Assembly (NCBI GenBank): GCA_041200185.1
Contig: CP165730.1
Span: forward strand, 558,001-622,000
Direction: 5' to 3'
DNA: 64,000 nucleotides
Source: G041200185 sp041200185
GTDB lineage: Bacteria > Pseudomonadota > Alphaproteobacteria > BNTO01
In this document: positions 1 through 8,129 of the stretch, one piece after another
Position numbering within the stretch: position 1 is the first letter of the stretch
Layout: every line of letters starts with the position of its first letter
The notes under the pieces: model-generated
Seen by the model: the letters and a program-made list of their open reading frames with translations, nothing else
What the model was told of the DNA's origin: nothing
The model's database searches: none
Program-made: the position numbers and the translations under genes

Positions 1-105
1 TCGCAACTGAAGGAAAAGATACGGGGATTATTACCGGGCAAGGTCCCTGTATTTCCTTGGAAGCGAAGCGAGTGGGATGCAGAATTCCTCTTCTTTCAGT
101 TTTAG
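1..105 (+). CDS. 3' end of an unidentified gene (5' part outside window)
   Basis: The first reading frame is open from the window edge to a TAG at 103-105, giving 34 residues that include the stretch PGKVPVFPWKRSEWD and end in FLFFQF. The mixed basic and aromatic composition looks like protein, and the stop sits about 18 bases before the probable dnaK promoter, so this is most likely the tail of an upstream rightward gene. I do not recognise the family from so short a piece. It could also be chance open frame. Confidence 0.45.
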   Translation, partial: SQLKEKIRGLLPGKVPVFPWKRSEWDAEFLFFQF

Positions 106-121
106 ATTTCTTTTTGACCCG

Positions 122-181
122 CTTGACACAGGATGTTTTTTTATGGCACTCTGTTAGCAGAGTAAAGGTTTGGCTGCTAAC
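122..181 (+). promoter_or_regulatory. dnaK promoter region with degenerate CIRCE operator
   Basis: TTGACA at 123-128 can serve as a -35 box; no convincing -10 is placed at the standard distance. At 154-180 lies a 27-base element with CIRCE geometry, nine-nine-nine: TTAGCAGAG, a nine-base spacer, GGCTGCTAA. The outer six bases of each arm match the CIRCE consensus (TTAGCACTC-N9-GAGTGCTAA) and the inner three do not. The outer arms form an 8-bp perfect inverted repeat (153-160 with 174-181). CIRCE binds the heat-shock repressor HrcA, so weakened HrcA control of dnaK is likely. Confidence 0.6.
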
Positions 182-210
182 ACCGGCCCAGCAACAAGAT
201 AGGAGTAATG

Positions 211-2103
211 ATGGCAAAAGTCATAGGAATCGACCTTGGAACGACGAATTCGTGCGTTTCGGTCATGGAGGGAACGACACCACGCGTTCTTGAAAATGCG
301 GAAGGAATGAGGACAACGCCGTCCATTGTTGGCTTCCTGACATCGGGTGAAAAGGTTGTCGGCAGTCCAGCGAAGAGACAGGCAGTGACTAACCCCGAAG
401 GCACTCTTTTTGCAATTAAAAGGCTCATCGGCCGCCGCTATGACGACCCCATGACGCAAAGAGATCTGAATTTGGTGCCGTACAAAATTAGCGCCAACAG
501 CAATGGAGATGCTTGGGTCAATGTCCGTGGTACCGATTATAGCCCCAGCCAGATTAGTGCGTTTATCCTTCAAAAGATGAAGGAAACAGCGGAGGCGCAC
601 CTGGGTGAGAAGGTCACAGAGGCTGTGATCACGGTCCCTGCTTATTTCAACGACTCGCAGCGTCAAGCTACAAAAGACGCTGGCAAGATCGCAGGCCTCG
701 ATGTTCTTAGGATTATTAATGAACCCACAGCTGCGGCTTTGGCCTACGGACTCGAAAAGCAAAAGAACGGAACCGTGGTGGTTTATGACTTGGGCGGTGG
801 GACATTCGATATTTCCATTCTCGAGATTTCGGACGGTGTTTTTGAAGTTAAAGCCACGAATGGCGATACCTTCCTCGGAGGTGAAGATTTTGACTCAAGG
901 ATTATCGACTTCATCGCCGATACCTTCCAAAAGGAAAACCAGATTGACCTCCGCAAGGACAAAATGGCTCTCCAAAGGCTCAAAGAAGCCGCAGAAAAGG
1001 CAAAAATCGAGTTGTCGTCGTCCCTTCAGACGGAGATTAACTTGCCGTTCATTACAGCTGATGCAAATGGACCAAAGCACTTACAGGTCACTTTGACGCG
1101 GGCGAAGTTCGAGTCTCTGGTAGAAGACCTCATCCAGCGGACCATTGAGCCCTGCAAGAAAGCTCTCGCTGATGCTGGATTGGCCGCGAAGGATGTTTCG
1201 GAAGTTATTATGGTTGGAGGTATGACCAGGATGCCGAAAGTCCTTGAAACCGTGAAGGAATTTTTTGGGAAAGAGCCGCATAGGGGAGTGAATCCTGATG
1301 AGGTCGTCGCTATCGGAGCCGCCGTTCAAGGTGCTATTCTTAAGGGAGATGTGAAAGATGTCCTCTTGCTTGATGTAACGCCACTCTCACTTGGAATTGA
1401 GACGTTAGGAGGGATCTTCACGCGACTCATCGACCGTAACACGACAATCCCAACTCACAAGAGTCAGGTCTTTTCAACAGCCGCTGACAATCAAACAGCT
1501 GTGACGATTAGCGTTTACCAAGGCGAACGCGAGATGGCTACGGAGAACAAGTTACTGGGGCAGTTTAACCTCGAGGGGATTCCACCAGCGCCGCGCGGTG
1601 TGCCGCAAATTGAAGTTAGCTTCGATATTGACGCCAACGGCATCGTACAGGTTTCTGCAAAGGATAAGGCAACGGGTAAGGAACAGCAGATCCGTATCCA
1701 GTCGTCAGGTGGCTTGTCTGAGGATGAGATCAATAAGATGATCAAAGATGCGGAGCTTAATGCTGCTGCCGATAAAGAACGCAAAGATCTCGTCGAGGCG
1801 AAAAACCACGCTGAGGCCCTTGTAGCTAGTACGGAGAAATCGTTAAGTGAGTATGGTGATAAGGTCTCATCAGAGGATAAAGCCAAAATTCAGCAGGATT
1901 TGGATGCTCTCAAGGAGGCAATCAAATCTGATCAAAAGGCCACCATTGACTCAGCCCTGACGGCCCTTTCCAACTCAGCTATGAAACTCGGCGAAGCGAT
2001 GTATAAGCAACAACAAGAAGCCGCTTCTGCTTCGCCCGAAGGAGGTCCAACCCCGCCTCCCCACGACGAAACAGTCGTTGATGGCGAATGCAAAGATGCG
2101 TGA
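211..2103 (+). CDS. dnaK: Hsp70 chaperone DnaK
   Basis: ATP-dependent cytoplasmic chaperone that binds unfolded peptides with DnaJ and GrpE. The 630-residue product has the N-terminal actin-like ATPase (KVIGIDLGTTNSC at the start, NEPTAAALAYG and DLGGGTFD around 165-205), the substrate-binding beta domain (after about 385) and the helical lid. The usual acidic EEV-type tail is replaced by VVDGECKDA. Two adjacent ATGs occur at 208 and 211. I chose 211 because it gives the family start MAKVIGIDLG and five bases of spacing from AGGAG at 201-205, against two for the first ATG. dnaJ and grpE are not adjacent in this window, unlike many relatives. A stem-loop follows the stop. Confidence 0.98.
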   Translation: MAKVIGIDLGTTNSCVSVMEGTTPRVLENAEGMRTTPSIVGFLTSGEKVVGSPAKRQAVTNPEGTLFAIKRLIGRRYDDPMTQRDLNLVPYKISANSNGDAWVNVRGTDYSPSQISAFILQKMKETAEAHLGEKVTEAVITVPAYFNDSQRQATKDAGKIAGLDVLRIINEPTAAALAYGLEKQKNGTVVVYDLGGGTFDISILEISDGVFEVKATNGDTFLGGEDFDSRIIDFIADTFQKENQIDLRKDKMALQRLKEAAEKAKIELSSSLQTEINLPFITADANGPKHLQVTLTRAKFESLVEDLIQRTIEPCKKALADAGLAAKDVSEVIMVGGMTRMPKVLETVKEFFGKEPHRGVNPDEVVAIGAAVQGAILKGDVKDVLLLDVTPLSLGIETLGGIFTRLIDRNTTIPTHKSQVFSTAADNQTAVTISVYQGEREMATENKLLGQFNLEGIPPAPRGVPQIEVSFDIDANGIVQVSAKDKATGKEQQIRIQSSGGLSEDEINKMIKDAELNAAADKERKDLVEAKNHAEALVASTEKSLSEYGDKVSSEDKAKIQQDLDALKEAIKSDQKATIDSALTALSNSAMKLGEAMYKQQQEAASASPEGGPTPPPHDETVVDGECKDA

Positions 2104-2112
2104 ATCTGATCA

Positions 2113-2138
2113 GAGCAGCCTACTTGAAAGGGCTGCTC
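2113..2138 (+). terminator. stem-loop after dnaK, possible terminator
   Basis: GAGCAGCC (2113-2120), ten-base loop, GGCTGCTC (2131-2138) is a perfect 8-bp stem nine bases after the dnaK stop. No T-run follows, so it may act as an mRNA 3' end stabiliser or a weak terminator. Confidence 0.5.
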
Positions 2139-2608
2139 TCGCTTGCCTCACTAAATTCGTAGACTTATTTTGATTTGCGTTCCAGGAGCTGAGTTATAAA
2201 ACAGGCAGAAAGCGCCTGAGTGCTGTAAGATTTAAGTCAAAAAGTTCAACTATTTCTTAGTGCAATCCTCATTTACTGCAATACTAAATTAAAAACAGAG
2301 GAAATGGTAGATCGCAAGGGATTGCTCCATAAGTAGAGATAGAGGTAAACCCAAAATAAAAATTCTTGCGATCGCAAACATTTATTCTTTAATCCGGCCT
2401 GTTGAAGCCCGTAAAAATGATTCACTTGCCTAAAAATCTATAAATAGGAAGCAATCCCGATCGCAATATTAGATCTCTCTTTTCACTCATTTCGGCCTAA
2501 GCATCTGTTGACGGCTACGGTCCTATCTTTAATAGCTTTCTCTTCTTGTGCTTTAAATACACAAAAGTTACAATTAGCTGCTTATTTTATTTAGGAGGTT
2601 TGTTTTTT
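2139..2608. other. A+T-rich spacer with GATCGCAA inverted repeats
   Basis: No gene is visible. GATCGCAAGGGATTGCTCC (2310-2328) and GGAAGCAATCCCGATCGCAA (2447-2466) share, in inverted orientation, the blocks GCAATCCC and GATCGC, and a perfect 12-bp palindrome TTGCGATCGCAA lies between them (2366-2377). This may be a small repeat element, a DNA-binding cluster or a structured leader. A clear ribosome site AGGAGG (2593-2598) at the end serves the next gene. Confidence 0.4.
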
Positions 2609-3979
2609 ATGAAATTCAGTAAAATTTATAGTTTATTTTGTTTTAGTTTGGGTAGTTTGCCTATCGTTGAAGCCCAGTCGTCGCAGCTTCAAGCACCACC
2701 GTATGTTGAAAGCGATGCGGGCTTGAGGATCGTAAACTCGGAGCGGTTTCGTAAAGATTTTGTAGGACAGGTCGTAGAGCAAGTCATGAAAAACAAAAGT
2801 CGTCTCCAGCTGATTGAAACCCGAGGAGACCCGAGTGGAGAACAACGTTGGTTTTTTAAAGCTGAAGATGGTCGCCAATTGACGGCTGATGTTACCGGAA
2901 AAGAAGGTAACCAACCAGGTTTTGTCGTGACGTTGCGTCGACCCGGCGAAGATCCGGAAAAATATTTTGTGAAGGCTCTCTCAGGACCCTACACTTTCCC
3001 AGGGCATGAGGATGGGTTTGCTCACCACACGCACATGGATCCCCATGAGCTGTTAGCCTACAAGGTTTTATCTTATTGCGGCCTAGGTCCCGTACACTTT
3101 TTCACGCATTCAGATTTTCCTCATATGGTCGTTCTGAGTACAAAAGACTGCATGTTGCCGGGTTACGAAACTTTGCCTTTTGAACATAACCTGTCGTATG
3201 TATGGAAAAGTCCTTTCGATGTCAACTGGAAGGAGGTGAAAGATTTTCAAGAATACCGTTCATTTATCGATGCGCCTCGGCTGGCCGAGCTCTCTTCTCT
3301 TATAAAGATTTTGGATCTATGGGATGTTCATGGAGGTAACATCTTCGTAGCTATTCCACGAAGTGTGTGCAATGAACTCGATGGAGTAAGGAGAAAAATT
3401 ACAAATCTCAGGAAAGAACTTAGAACCAAACGAAGAGAAGTGAGAGAAAATCCAGCGCTGAATGAACTGCAGATGGAAAAGTTAATTTCTACAATACAGA
3501 ATGAATATGAATCAAAATTAAAAGAGGCTGTATCCCCCTCTCTCTCCAAAATTTACCATAGTGCGGTTTATCAGATTGTTGATTTTCTTGTGAACTCACA
3601 ACACCAGTACGAAATAGATCATATCGATACGCGCGCATTTGGAGCGTGGCCTATTCATTGGCACCTACGTGGCATGTTTGGTGAAGACGAAAGAGAAGCT
3701 CAAGTTACTAGGCGTTTGGCAGATCCAGAATTTTGGAATGAGACGCGTGGCTCGATGCTTCATGGGAAAACATCATTTTTAGCCGAGGCCTTTCAAACTG
3801 TTCAAGAAGCTCTCGTCGGAGCTGGTTTTTCAGAGGGGGAAGTCGCTCAGAAAATGCAAGCCGTACAAACTTATAGCCATGATTGCCGTCAGAGGGCTAA
3901 AGATTTATTAAATCAAACCGATCGACAAATAAAAGAAAAAAGAGATCAACTTATAGCTAAGGACATAGAGGAATCATAA
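2609..3979 (+). CDS. secreted protein with atypical kinase-like motifs
   Basis: Unrecognised 456-residue protein. The start at 2609 follows AGGAGG by ten bases and gives a clean signal peptide (about 1-22, ending IVEA before QSS). After it come features in the order expected of an atypical protein- or lipid-kinase fold: a lysine in a strand (YFVKAL, K122), a helix with Glu (HELLAYKVLSYCGLGP, E147), a catalytic-loop-like LDLWDVHGGNIFV (H241, N244), and, after a charged coiled insertion of about 75 residues, a possible metal-binding IVDF (D325). The layout recalls PI3/4-kinase- or HipA-like folds (E..AYK.L...GL; H-G-G-N). The kinase reading is inference; secretion is well supported. Its likely place of action is periplasm or host. 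It stands alone between dnaK and the era-repeat block. Confidence 0.7.
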   Translation: MKFSKIYSLFCFSLGSLPIVEAQSSQLQAPPYVESDAGLRIVNSERFRKDFVGQVVEQVMKNKSRLQLIETRGDPSGEQRWFFKAEDGRQLTADVTGKEGNQPGFVVTLRRPGEDPEKYFVKALSGPYTFPGHEDGFAHHTHMDPHELLAYKVLSYCGLGPVHFFTHSDFPHMVVLSTKDCMLPGYETLPFEHNLSYVWKSPFDVNWKEVKDFQEYRSFIDAPRLAELSSLIKILDLWDVHGGNIFVAIPRSVCNELDGVRRKITNLRKELRTKRREVRENPALNELQMEKLISTIQNEYESKLKEAVSPSLSKIYHSAVYQIVDFLVNSQHQYEIDHIDTRAFGAWPIHWHLRGMFGEDEREAQVTRRLADPEFWNETRGSMLHGKTSFLAEAFQTVQEALVGAGFSEGEVAQKMQAVQTYSHDCRQRAKDLLNQTDRQIKEKRDQLIAKDIEES

Positions 3980-4147
3980 ATTAGTTATCATTTTATTCTG
4001 GGAGGATATTTTAATCCTATGTTGCCCTCTCAAAGATATCACGCGCGGGATTCGGGGCTGTCTCTGTCAGAGTTAATGTTTGAAAAAGTAGAATTGTCAA
4101 TTCAACAAGATAACATAGTCAAATAGGTAATAATGAGATCATTCATT

Positions 4148-4302
4148 TACACTAACCCCGCATCTCGCAGCGTTTGGGGGCGAGACATCCACTGAGGTTG
4201 GACCTTGACCAGGAGGTGAAGATGAAGACGCCGGCGGAGCTGATGAATCAAATCCTTGCGTGCAGCTTGACCTATTTGCTTGATCATAGATCCCCTGTGG
4301 CC
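4148..4302 (-). pseudogene. duplicated 3' end of era (KH-domain fragment)
   Basis: Bases 4154-4302 align without gaps to 6889-7037, the 3' end of the intact era gene 2.7 kb away. From 4154 to 4284 there is a single mismatch, at 4263. Translated on the minus strand, the copy reads GHRGSMIKQIGQAARKDL through to the Era C-terminus LRDAGLV and a TAA stop. The differences at its two ends are synonymous or conservative (GHRGSM against GHKGAM; TTA GTG TAA against TTG GTA TAA), so both copies evolved as real era ends before the middle became identical. No start or GTPase domain is present. It lies 5' of the HExxH gene at 4519, while intact era lies 3' of it. Confidence 0.88.
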
Positions 4303-4518
4303 AACAATACTTGACATAAGCTTGATCGAGAAACATTTTCTATAACATTAAACTAAACATAATATTAATACTCTATTACATTAAAAAATTTACATTATAA
4401 GTATTTTATAAAATCACTTACACTACTTTTATACATATTATATTTATGCTATACTGATATTAATAAAATGTTTTTGATTTTTTTACATCGAAATATTTTT
4501 AAAAAGGAGAAAGGACTT

Positions 4519-6726
4519 ATGAACACATGGGAAATAACAACTTCTCTCGTTGCCGTACTGGGAATTCAGTCGGCGGCGTTTGCGTCGGCGAGCATATCGA
4601 GCTTGACGTCAGAAGATCTGGAGCGCGAGGAGCAAGATCTGCGTCGCGACGTCGAGGCCTTTTGTAATAGCGTGCCAAGGATTCAGCAATTACAAACTCA
4701 AATGCGGCAATTATCTAGTAGTATATCAACATTGCCAGATAAATACCTAAGTTTAATTAAATTGGTTGACACAAAATGTTTCGAGATTTTTGGAGAGGAA
4801 AAGCTGCTTGCCGAAAAGGAGAATTACAGCATGGAGTACGAAATCGCCATGCCCTGTTTTGATGAGTTAAAAGGACCGGAAGATCCTTCTTTTTGTCATT
4901 TTAGCGAACGCATACAGCACTTTGTGAAGTTATTTCCCACGGAGATTTTGCCTTTGATCCGGCAATTACATGAGTTAACGCACATTCAATTTCCCTCAAA
5001 AATTTTCGATAAGTACGAGTGGAATTTAGGGAAACCCTTGCAATGGTTATCTGAAAACGTTGAAAAAATTCAAAAAATTAATATCGATTTTGCGGAGATT
5101 AAGGCGTTCGACAATCCAGATTATGCGGCTCAACTAAAAACGTGGTGGGGGCTTGGACAAAACATTCTTGGCGATGTTCGAAGTATCTGCAAAGCCTGCC
5201 AAGACACCCGTTTCGAGGAAGATGTGGATCCGATTGGCCTCTTTCAGCGTGTGGAGAAAGCTTTTTGCGAAGAGTTGGGGGCTTTCTTAACAACCCCGTT
5301 CGATCAGATGTCTCAGGAAGATCAAACGGCCTTAGCTGCCGATAGAAACACGCGAGAACAGCACACGCTACGTTTTTACAGGGATGCAACGGATACGGAG
5401 CTGAAACTGATTCCCTCGACTTGTCACGCCTATGCTGTTCATCGCGTAAAAATTTTGGATTTAGACTCATTTTTGAAAGGGCTGAATCTAACAGAGCAAC
5501 AAGTTAACTATTTTGCAAATTTATATACATGTTCTAATGATGAATATTTAAAGGAAACTCGTTCTTTTGTGAATTTGTTTGTGAAGTTTGATCCAGCGGA
5601 CCTCGTGACTCTGTTTCCCTATGAGGGGTTCTCTGTTGAAGGCGTCCTAAGTTTCCGCGAGTTCGTCGATTATTGGCTGAAAGCGCCGCTTCTTAGTTCA
5701 AAAGCAAAAGCTGAACTCAGCCAAATGCTAGATGATGATGCTAAAGAGCAAAATCAGGAGAGACGAGGGGAGATGATGACGCTCATGGCAAAAGGGGTCG
5801 TCGATAACTGGGTTTGTTCATCCTTGTCCAACCCTGAACGCAAGGGAGAAATCATTGCGCTCATGGCCTTGTTTCGTTCTCAACTGAGTCCGTTTGAAAT
5901 GGTTTTCGGCTACGGGAGTCAAAGACTCGAGGACAATAAAGACTGGCAATTCCGTAGTCTTGATCGTTTTAGAAAATTGCATTTTAAACTTGGGAATTCA
6001 TCCTGTTATGAAAGTGGTGGAATCCAGTTGGATCTTCACACGAGTCAACTCCTACATTTCGGTTCGCCGACAGAGGTTACGCTTGGCTCATCCCCTGTAA
6101 AGTTGAGGACAAAGGCCAAAGAAGAAGGAGATCAAAAACCCCAGCATTTAGTGCCGGGTCACTCAACTGCGCAAAATCTATCCTTCGCTAAAGGCATGGC
6201 ACCTCTTTCAGAGATTTGGGAAACTCTCGATCATGAGTGCGGTCATTATCTACAGGAATGGATAAGAACTTTTGAGGACCGCATAACTTTCCTGCAGGCA
6301 AAACTTGTGAGACCGTTGCAGACCGTTAGTGCGAATCCGTTGGATCCAACTTCTCCTCAGAGGTTTCAGACGGGGAACATCGTGAAGAAGGAATGGGATA
6401 ATCTGATTGAAACGGAGCAAATTTCAGGTCTCGCCTTTATGAATCTCGGGAGTGATGACGTCGACCGTTATAGTCTAAGGTGGCCAACTACAGGAAAAAG
6501 AATCCTTTGTCTCAATTGTTTGTGGAGTGATCCTTACGTTGGCAAAAAGACTCGGTTTGGCCATGGCTACACAGGTACCTGGAAGACTGCCCAGTCTAAC
6601 GCTCGAAACGCAGGGATTCAACTCGGACAGCCTGTGGCTACTGAGCAATTGGCGGAATTGCAACGCCTCTTTCAACACGAGGGAAGTTCCATCGCTTCAA
6701 GGATGGCTCGAAGAGTAGCCGGTTAG
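4519..6726 (+). CDS. secreted putative zinc metalloprotease, DHExxHY family
   Basis: Unrecognised 735-residue protein with a signal peptide (about 1-24, MNTWEITTSLVAVLGIQS...AFA). I start at 4519, after AAGGAG at 4504-4508; an earlier in-frame ATG would bury the signal. The N-terminal half is helical and charged. A zinc-protease motif HECGH sits at residues 572-576 in the context LDHECGHYLQEW. A later NLIETEQ segment could supply the third zinc ligand. The motif DHExxHY recurs in the interrupted gene at 44714-46402 and suggests a family. A TATACT -10 box lies at 4450-4455 in very A+T-rich DNA. The gene is enclosed by two copies of the era 3' end, hinting at acquisition by recombination. Protease activity is inferred from the motif only. 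Confidence 0.75.
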   Translation: MNTWEITTSLVAVLGIQSAAFASASISSLTSEDLEREEQDLRRDVEAFCNSVPRIQQLQTQMRQLSSSISTLPDKYLSLIKLVDTKCFEIFGEEKLLAEKENYSMEYEIAMPCFDELKGPEDPSFCHFSERIQHFVKLFPTEILPLIRQLHELTHIQFPSKIFDKYEWNLGKPLQWLSENVEKIQKINIDFAEIKAFDNPDYAAQLKTWWGLGQNILGDVRSICKACQDTRFEEDVDPIGLFQRVEKAFCEELGAFLTTPFDQMSQEDQTALAADRNTREQHTLRFYRDATDTELKLIPSTCHAYAVHRVKILDLDSFLKGLNLTEQQVNYFANLYTCSNDEYLKETRSFVNLFVKFDPADLVTLFPYEGFSVEGVLSFREFVDYWLKAPLLSSKAKAELSQMLDDDAKEQNQERRGEMMTLMAKGVVDNWVCSSLSNPERKGEIIALMALFRSQLSPFEMVFGYGSQRLEDNKDWQFRSLDRFRKLHFKLGNSSCYESGGIQLDLHTSQLLHFGSPTEVTLGSSPVKLRTKAKEEGDQKPQHLVPGHSTAQNLSFAKGMAPLSEIWETLDHECGHYLQEWIRTFEDRITFLQAKLVRPLQTVSANPLDPTSPQRFQTGNIVKKEWDNLIETEQISGLAFMNLGSDDVDRYSLRWPTTGKRILCLNCLWSDPYVGKKTRFGHGYTGTWKTAQSNARNAGIQLGQPVATEQLAELQRLFQHEGSSIASRMARRVAG

Positions 6727-6774
6727 ACGCTCTCTTTGCCCCGGAGTCGACATGTCCTCAAACCTCAAGGGATC

Positions 6775-6811
6775 AGTGCCCCTTCAGTATGTAACTCTGC
6801 CCAGGGGCACT
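6775..6811. terminator. hairpin between convergent genes
   Basis: AGTGCCCCT (6775-6783) and AGGGGCACT (6803-6811) form a perfect 9-bp stem with a 19-base loop. It lies between the rightward HExxH gene and the leftward era gene, so it could end either transcript. There is no clear T-run on either side. Confidence 0.45.
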
Positions 6812-6881
6812 TAGAAGAAAGAACGCAACCGAAAGCTGAGCTCCATGGCTCCTTTAAGCCGTTCCTCTCACCTCAATCTGG

Positions 6882-7784
6882 TTATACCAACCCCGCATCT
6901 CGCAGCGTTTGGGGGCGAGACATCCACTGAGGTTGGACCTTGACCAGGAGGTGAAGATGAAGACGCCGGCGGAGCTGATGAATCAAATCCTTGCGTGAAG
7001 CTTGACCTATTTGCTTGATCATGGCCCCTTTGTGGCCGATAACGACTCGCTTTTGGCTTTCTTTTGCTACGACAATGTTTTGATAAATGTGTAATCCGTC
7101 TTCCGCTTCTTGGAGACTCAACGTTTCGACATAAGCCTGGTAAGGAATTTCCTCTCGCAAAAAATCAAAAACCTTCTCGCGCGTCTGTTCTGCTAACCAA
7201 GTTTTTAAATCGCCTTTTAGATCAGACTGTGGCGGATATTCCCAAGAGTGCTGGGGCAGAGCCTCGACCAAAGCTTTCTGAAAATCGTCAACATGCTCGC
7301 CCATTTCTGCGGAGATCATGAAAAAATCCTGAACACCGTCGAACCGTTGGAAAAGTGCTGCCCTTGCGACAAGATCTGCCTTTTTGACGAGGTCGATCTT
7401 ATTAAGGACCACCATCAGTTTCGAACCCTTGTCGGCATACCGTTGGATAATCTTGTCTGTCAGTGCTAGATTTTCTTCCTGCCTCGGATGTGACAGATCG
7501 ATGACGATGGCAACGACATCGGCCCCTTTAAACGCCTGCAAGGAGTGCTTTCGCAGCAATCGTCCCAAATCCGTCGCCGGGGCAAAAAGACCGGGTGAAT
7601 CTATAAAGGCCACCTGAGCCTCGTCAAACTCTTTTACGCACAGCACGTTGACGCGTGTGGTTTGCGGCTTACTCGAGACAGCAGTAACCTTCTCCCCCAC
7701 CAAACGATTTAAGAGCGTCGACTTGCCTGCGTTCGGCGCACCACAAAGCGTCACAAAACCAAACCGCTGCGATGTCTCTTCCAT
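6882..7784 (-). CDS. era: GTPase Era, ribosome assembly
   Basis: Essential GTPase that binds the 3' end of 16S rRNA and helps mature the 30S subunit. The 300-residue product is full length. G1 is GAPNAGKST (15-23), G3 DSPG (62-65), G4 NKID (about 126-129), and the C-terminal KH domain contains VVIGHKGAMIKQIG (about 247-260). It is preceded by tRNA-Glu on the same strand, with 15 bases between, and probably shares its promoter. The last 149 bases also occur at 4154-4302, so the present 3' end may have been exchanged by recombination; the protein looks intact. Confidence 0.97.
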   Translation of the reverse strand: MEETSQRFGFVTLCGAPNAGKSTLLNRLVGEKVTAVSSKPQTTRVNVLCVKEFDEAQVAFIDSPGLFAPATDLGRLLRKHSLQAFKGADVVAIVIDLSHPRQEENLALTDKIIQRYADKGSKLMVVLNKIDLVKKADLVARAALFQRFDGVQDFFMISAEMGEHVDDFQKALVEALPQHSWEYPPQSDLKGDLKTWLAEQTREKVFDFLREEIPYQAYVETLSLQEAEDGLHIYQNIVVAKESQKRVVIGHKGAMIKQIGQASRKDLIHQLRRRLHLHLLVKVQPQWMSRPQTLRDAGLV

Positions 7785-7799
7785 GATCCTCCAGATGAG

Positions 7800-7871
7800 C
7801 GTCTCCTACGGGACTCGAACCCATGTTACCGCCGTGAGAGGGCGATGTCCTAACCGCTAGACGAAGGAGAC
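7800..7871 (-). tRNA. tRNA-Glu (CUC anticodon)
   Basis: On the minus strand a full cloverleaf reads GTCTCCT acceptor (paired with AGGAGAC), D arm TCTAGCGGTTAGGAC, anticodon stem-loop with loop CTCTCAC (anticodon CTC), and T arm GGGTTCGAGTCCC. The discriminator base is G. The 3' CCA is not encoded, unlike the tRNA-Gln at 52300. It lies just upstream of era and reads GAG codons; the cognate synthetase gltX is also in this window. Confidence 0.95.
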
Positions 7872-7880
7872 GGACGAGTC

Positions 7881-7909
7881 ATAGTAGCGAGTTGGAGGTT
7901 TCTTGGCAA
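7881..7909 (-). promoter_or_regulatory. sigma70-type promoter of tRNA-Glu and era
   Basis: On the minus strand TTGCCA (7909-7904), 17 bases, TACTAT (7886-7881). The -10 ends ten bases before the tRNA 5' end, the expected spacing for a tRNA promoter. Confidence 0.7.
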
Positions 7910-8061
7910 GTCCTGCGCATAAACTGCAAAGGGGAGGGGGGTGACGAATGATGGATCCCCTCTCTACCCAGCCGCTGTGGATGGAAAATTCTTGAAAGGG
8001 AGCGAAACGCGGGAGTAGTTGAACTCCTAGTGTGTTGTTTTGATATGCGCTGAAAAGAGTC

Positions 8062-8084
8062 AGGATTAGTAAAATATTAATCCT
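8062..8084. promoter_or_regulatory. inverted repeat upstream of the secreted gene at 8130
   Basis: AGGATTA (8062-8068), nine bases, TAATCCT (8078-8084), 45 bases before the next start codon. It may be an operator or a leader hairpin. Only position and symmetry support it. Confidence 0.3.
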
Positions 8085-8129
8085 TATTCCTTAAAATTAT
8101 GTCGTGGGATTCATCAAATCGAAAAACTC

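Noticed and set aside
2366..2377. GCGATCGC palindrome like the HIP1 repeat of cyanobacteria
   Set aside because: Only isolated occurrences are seen and every gene here is alphaproteobacterial in type.
4139..4336. 65-codon minus-strand frame as a new small gene
   Set aside because: It is the wrong register of the duplicated era 3' end; the era register gives the conserved KH sequence.
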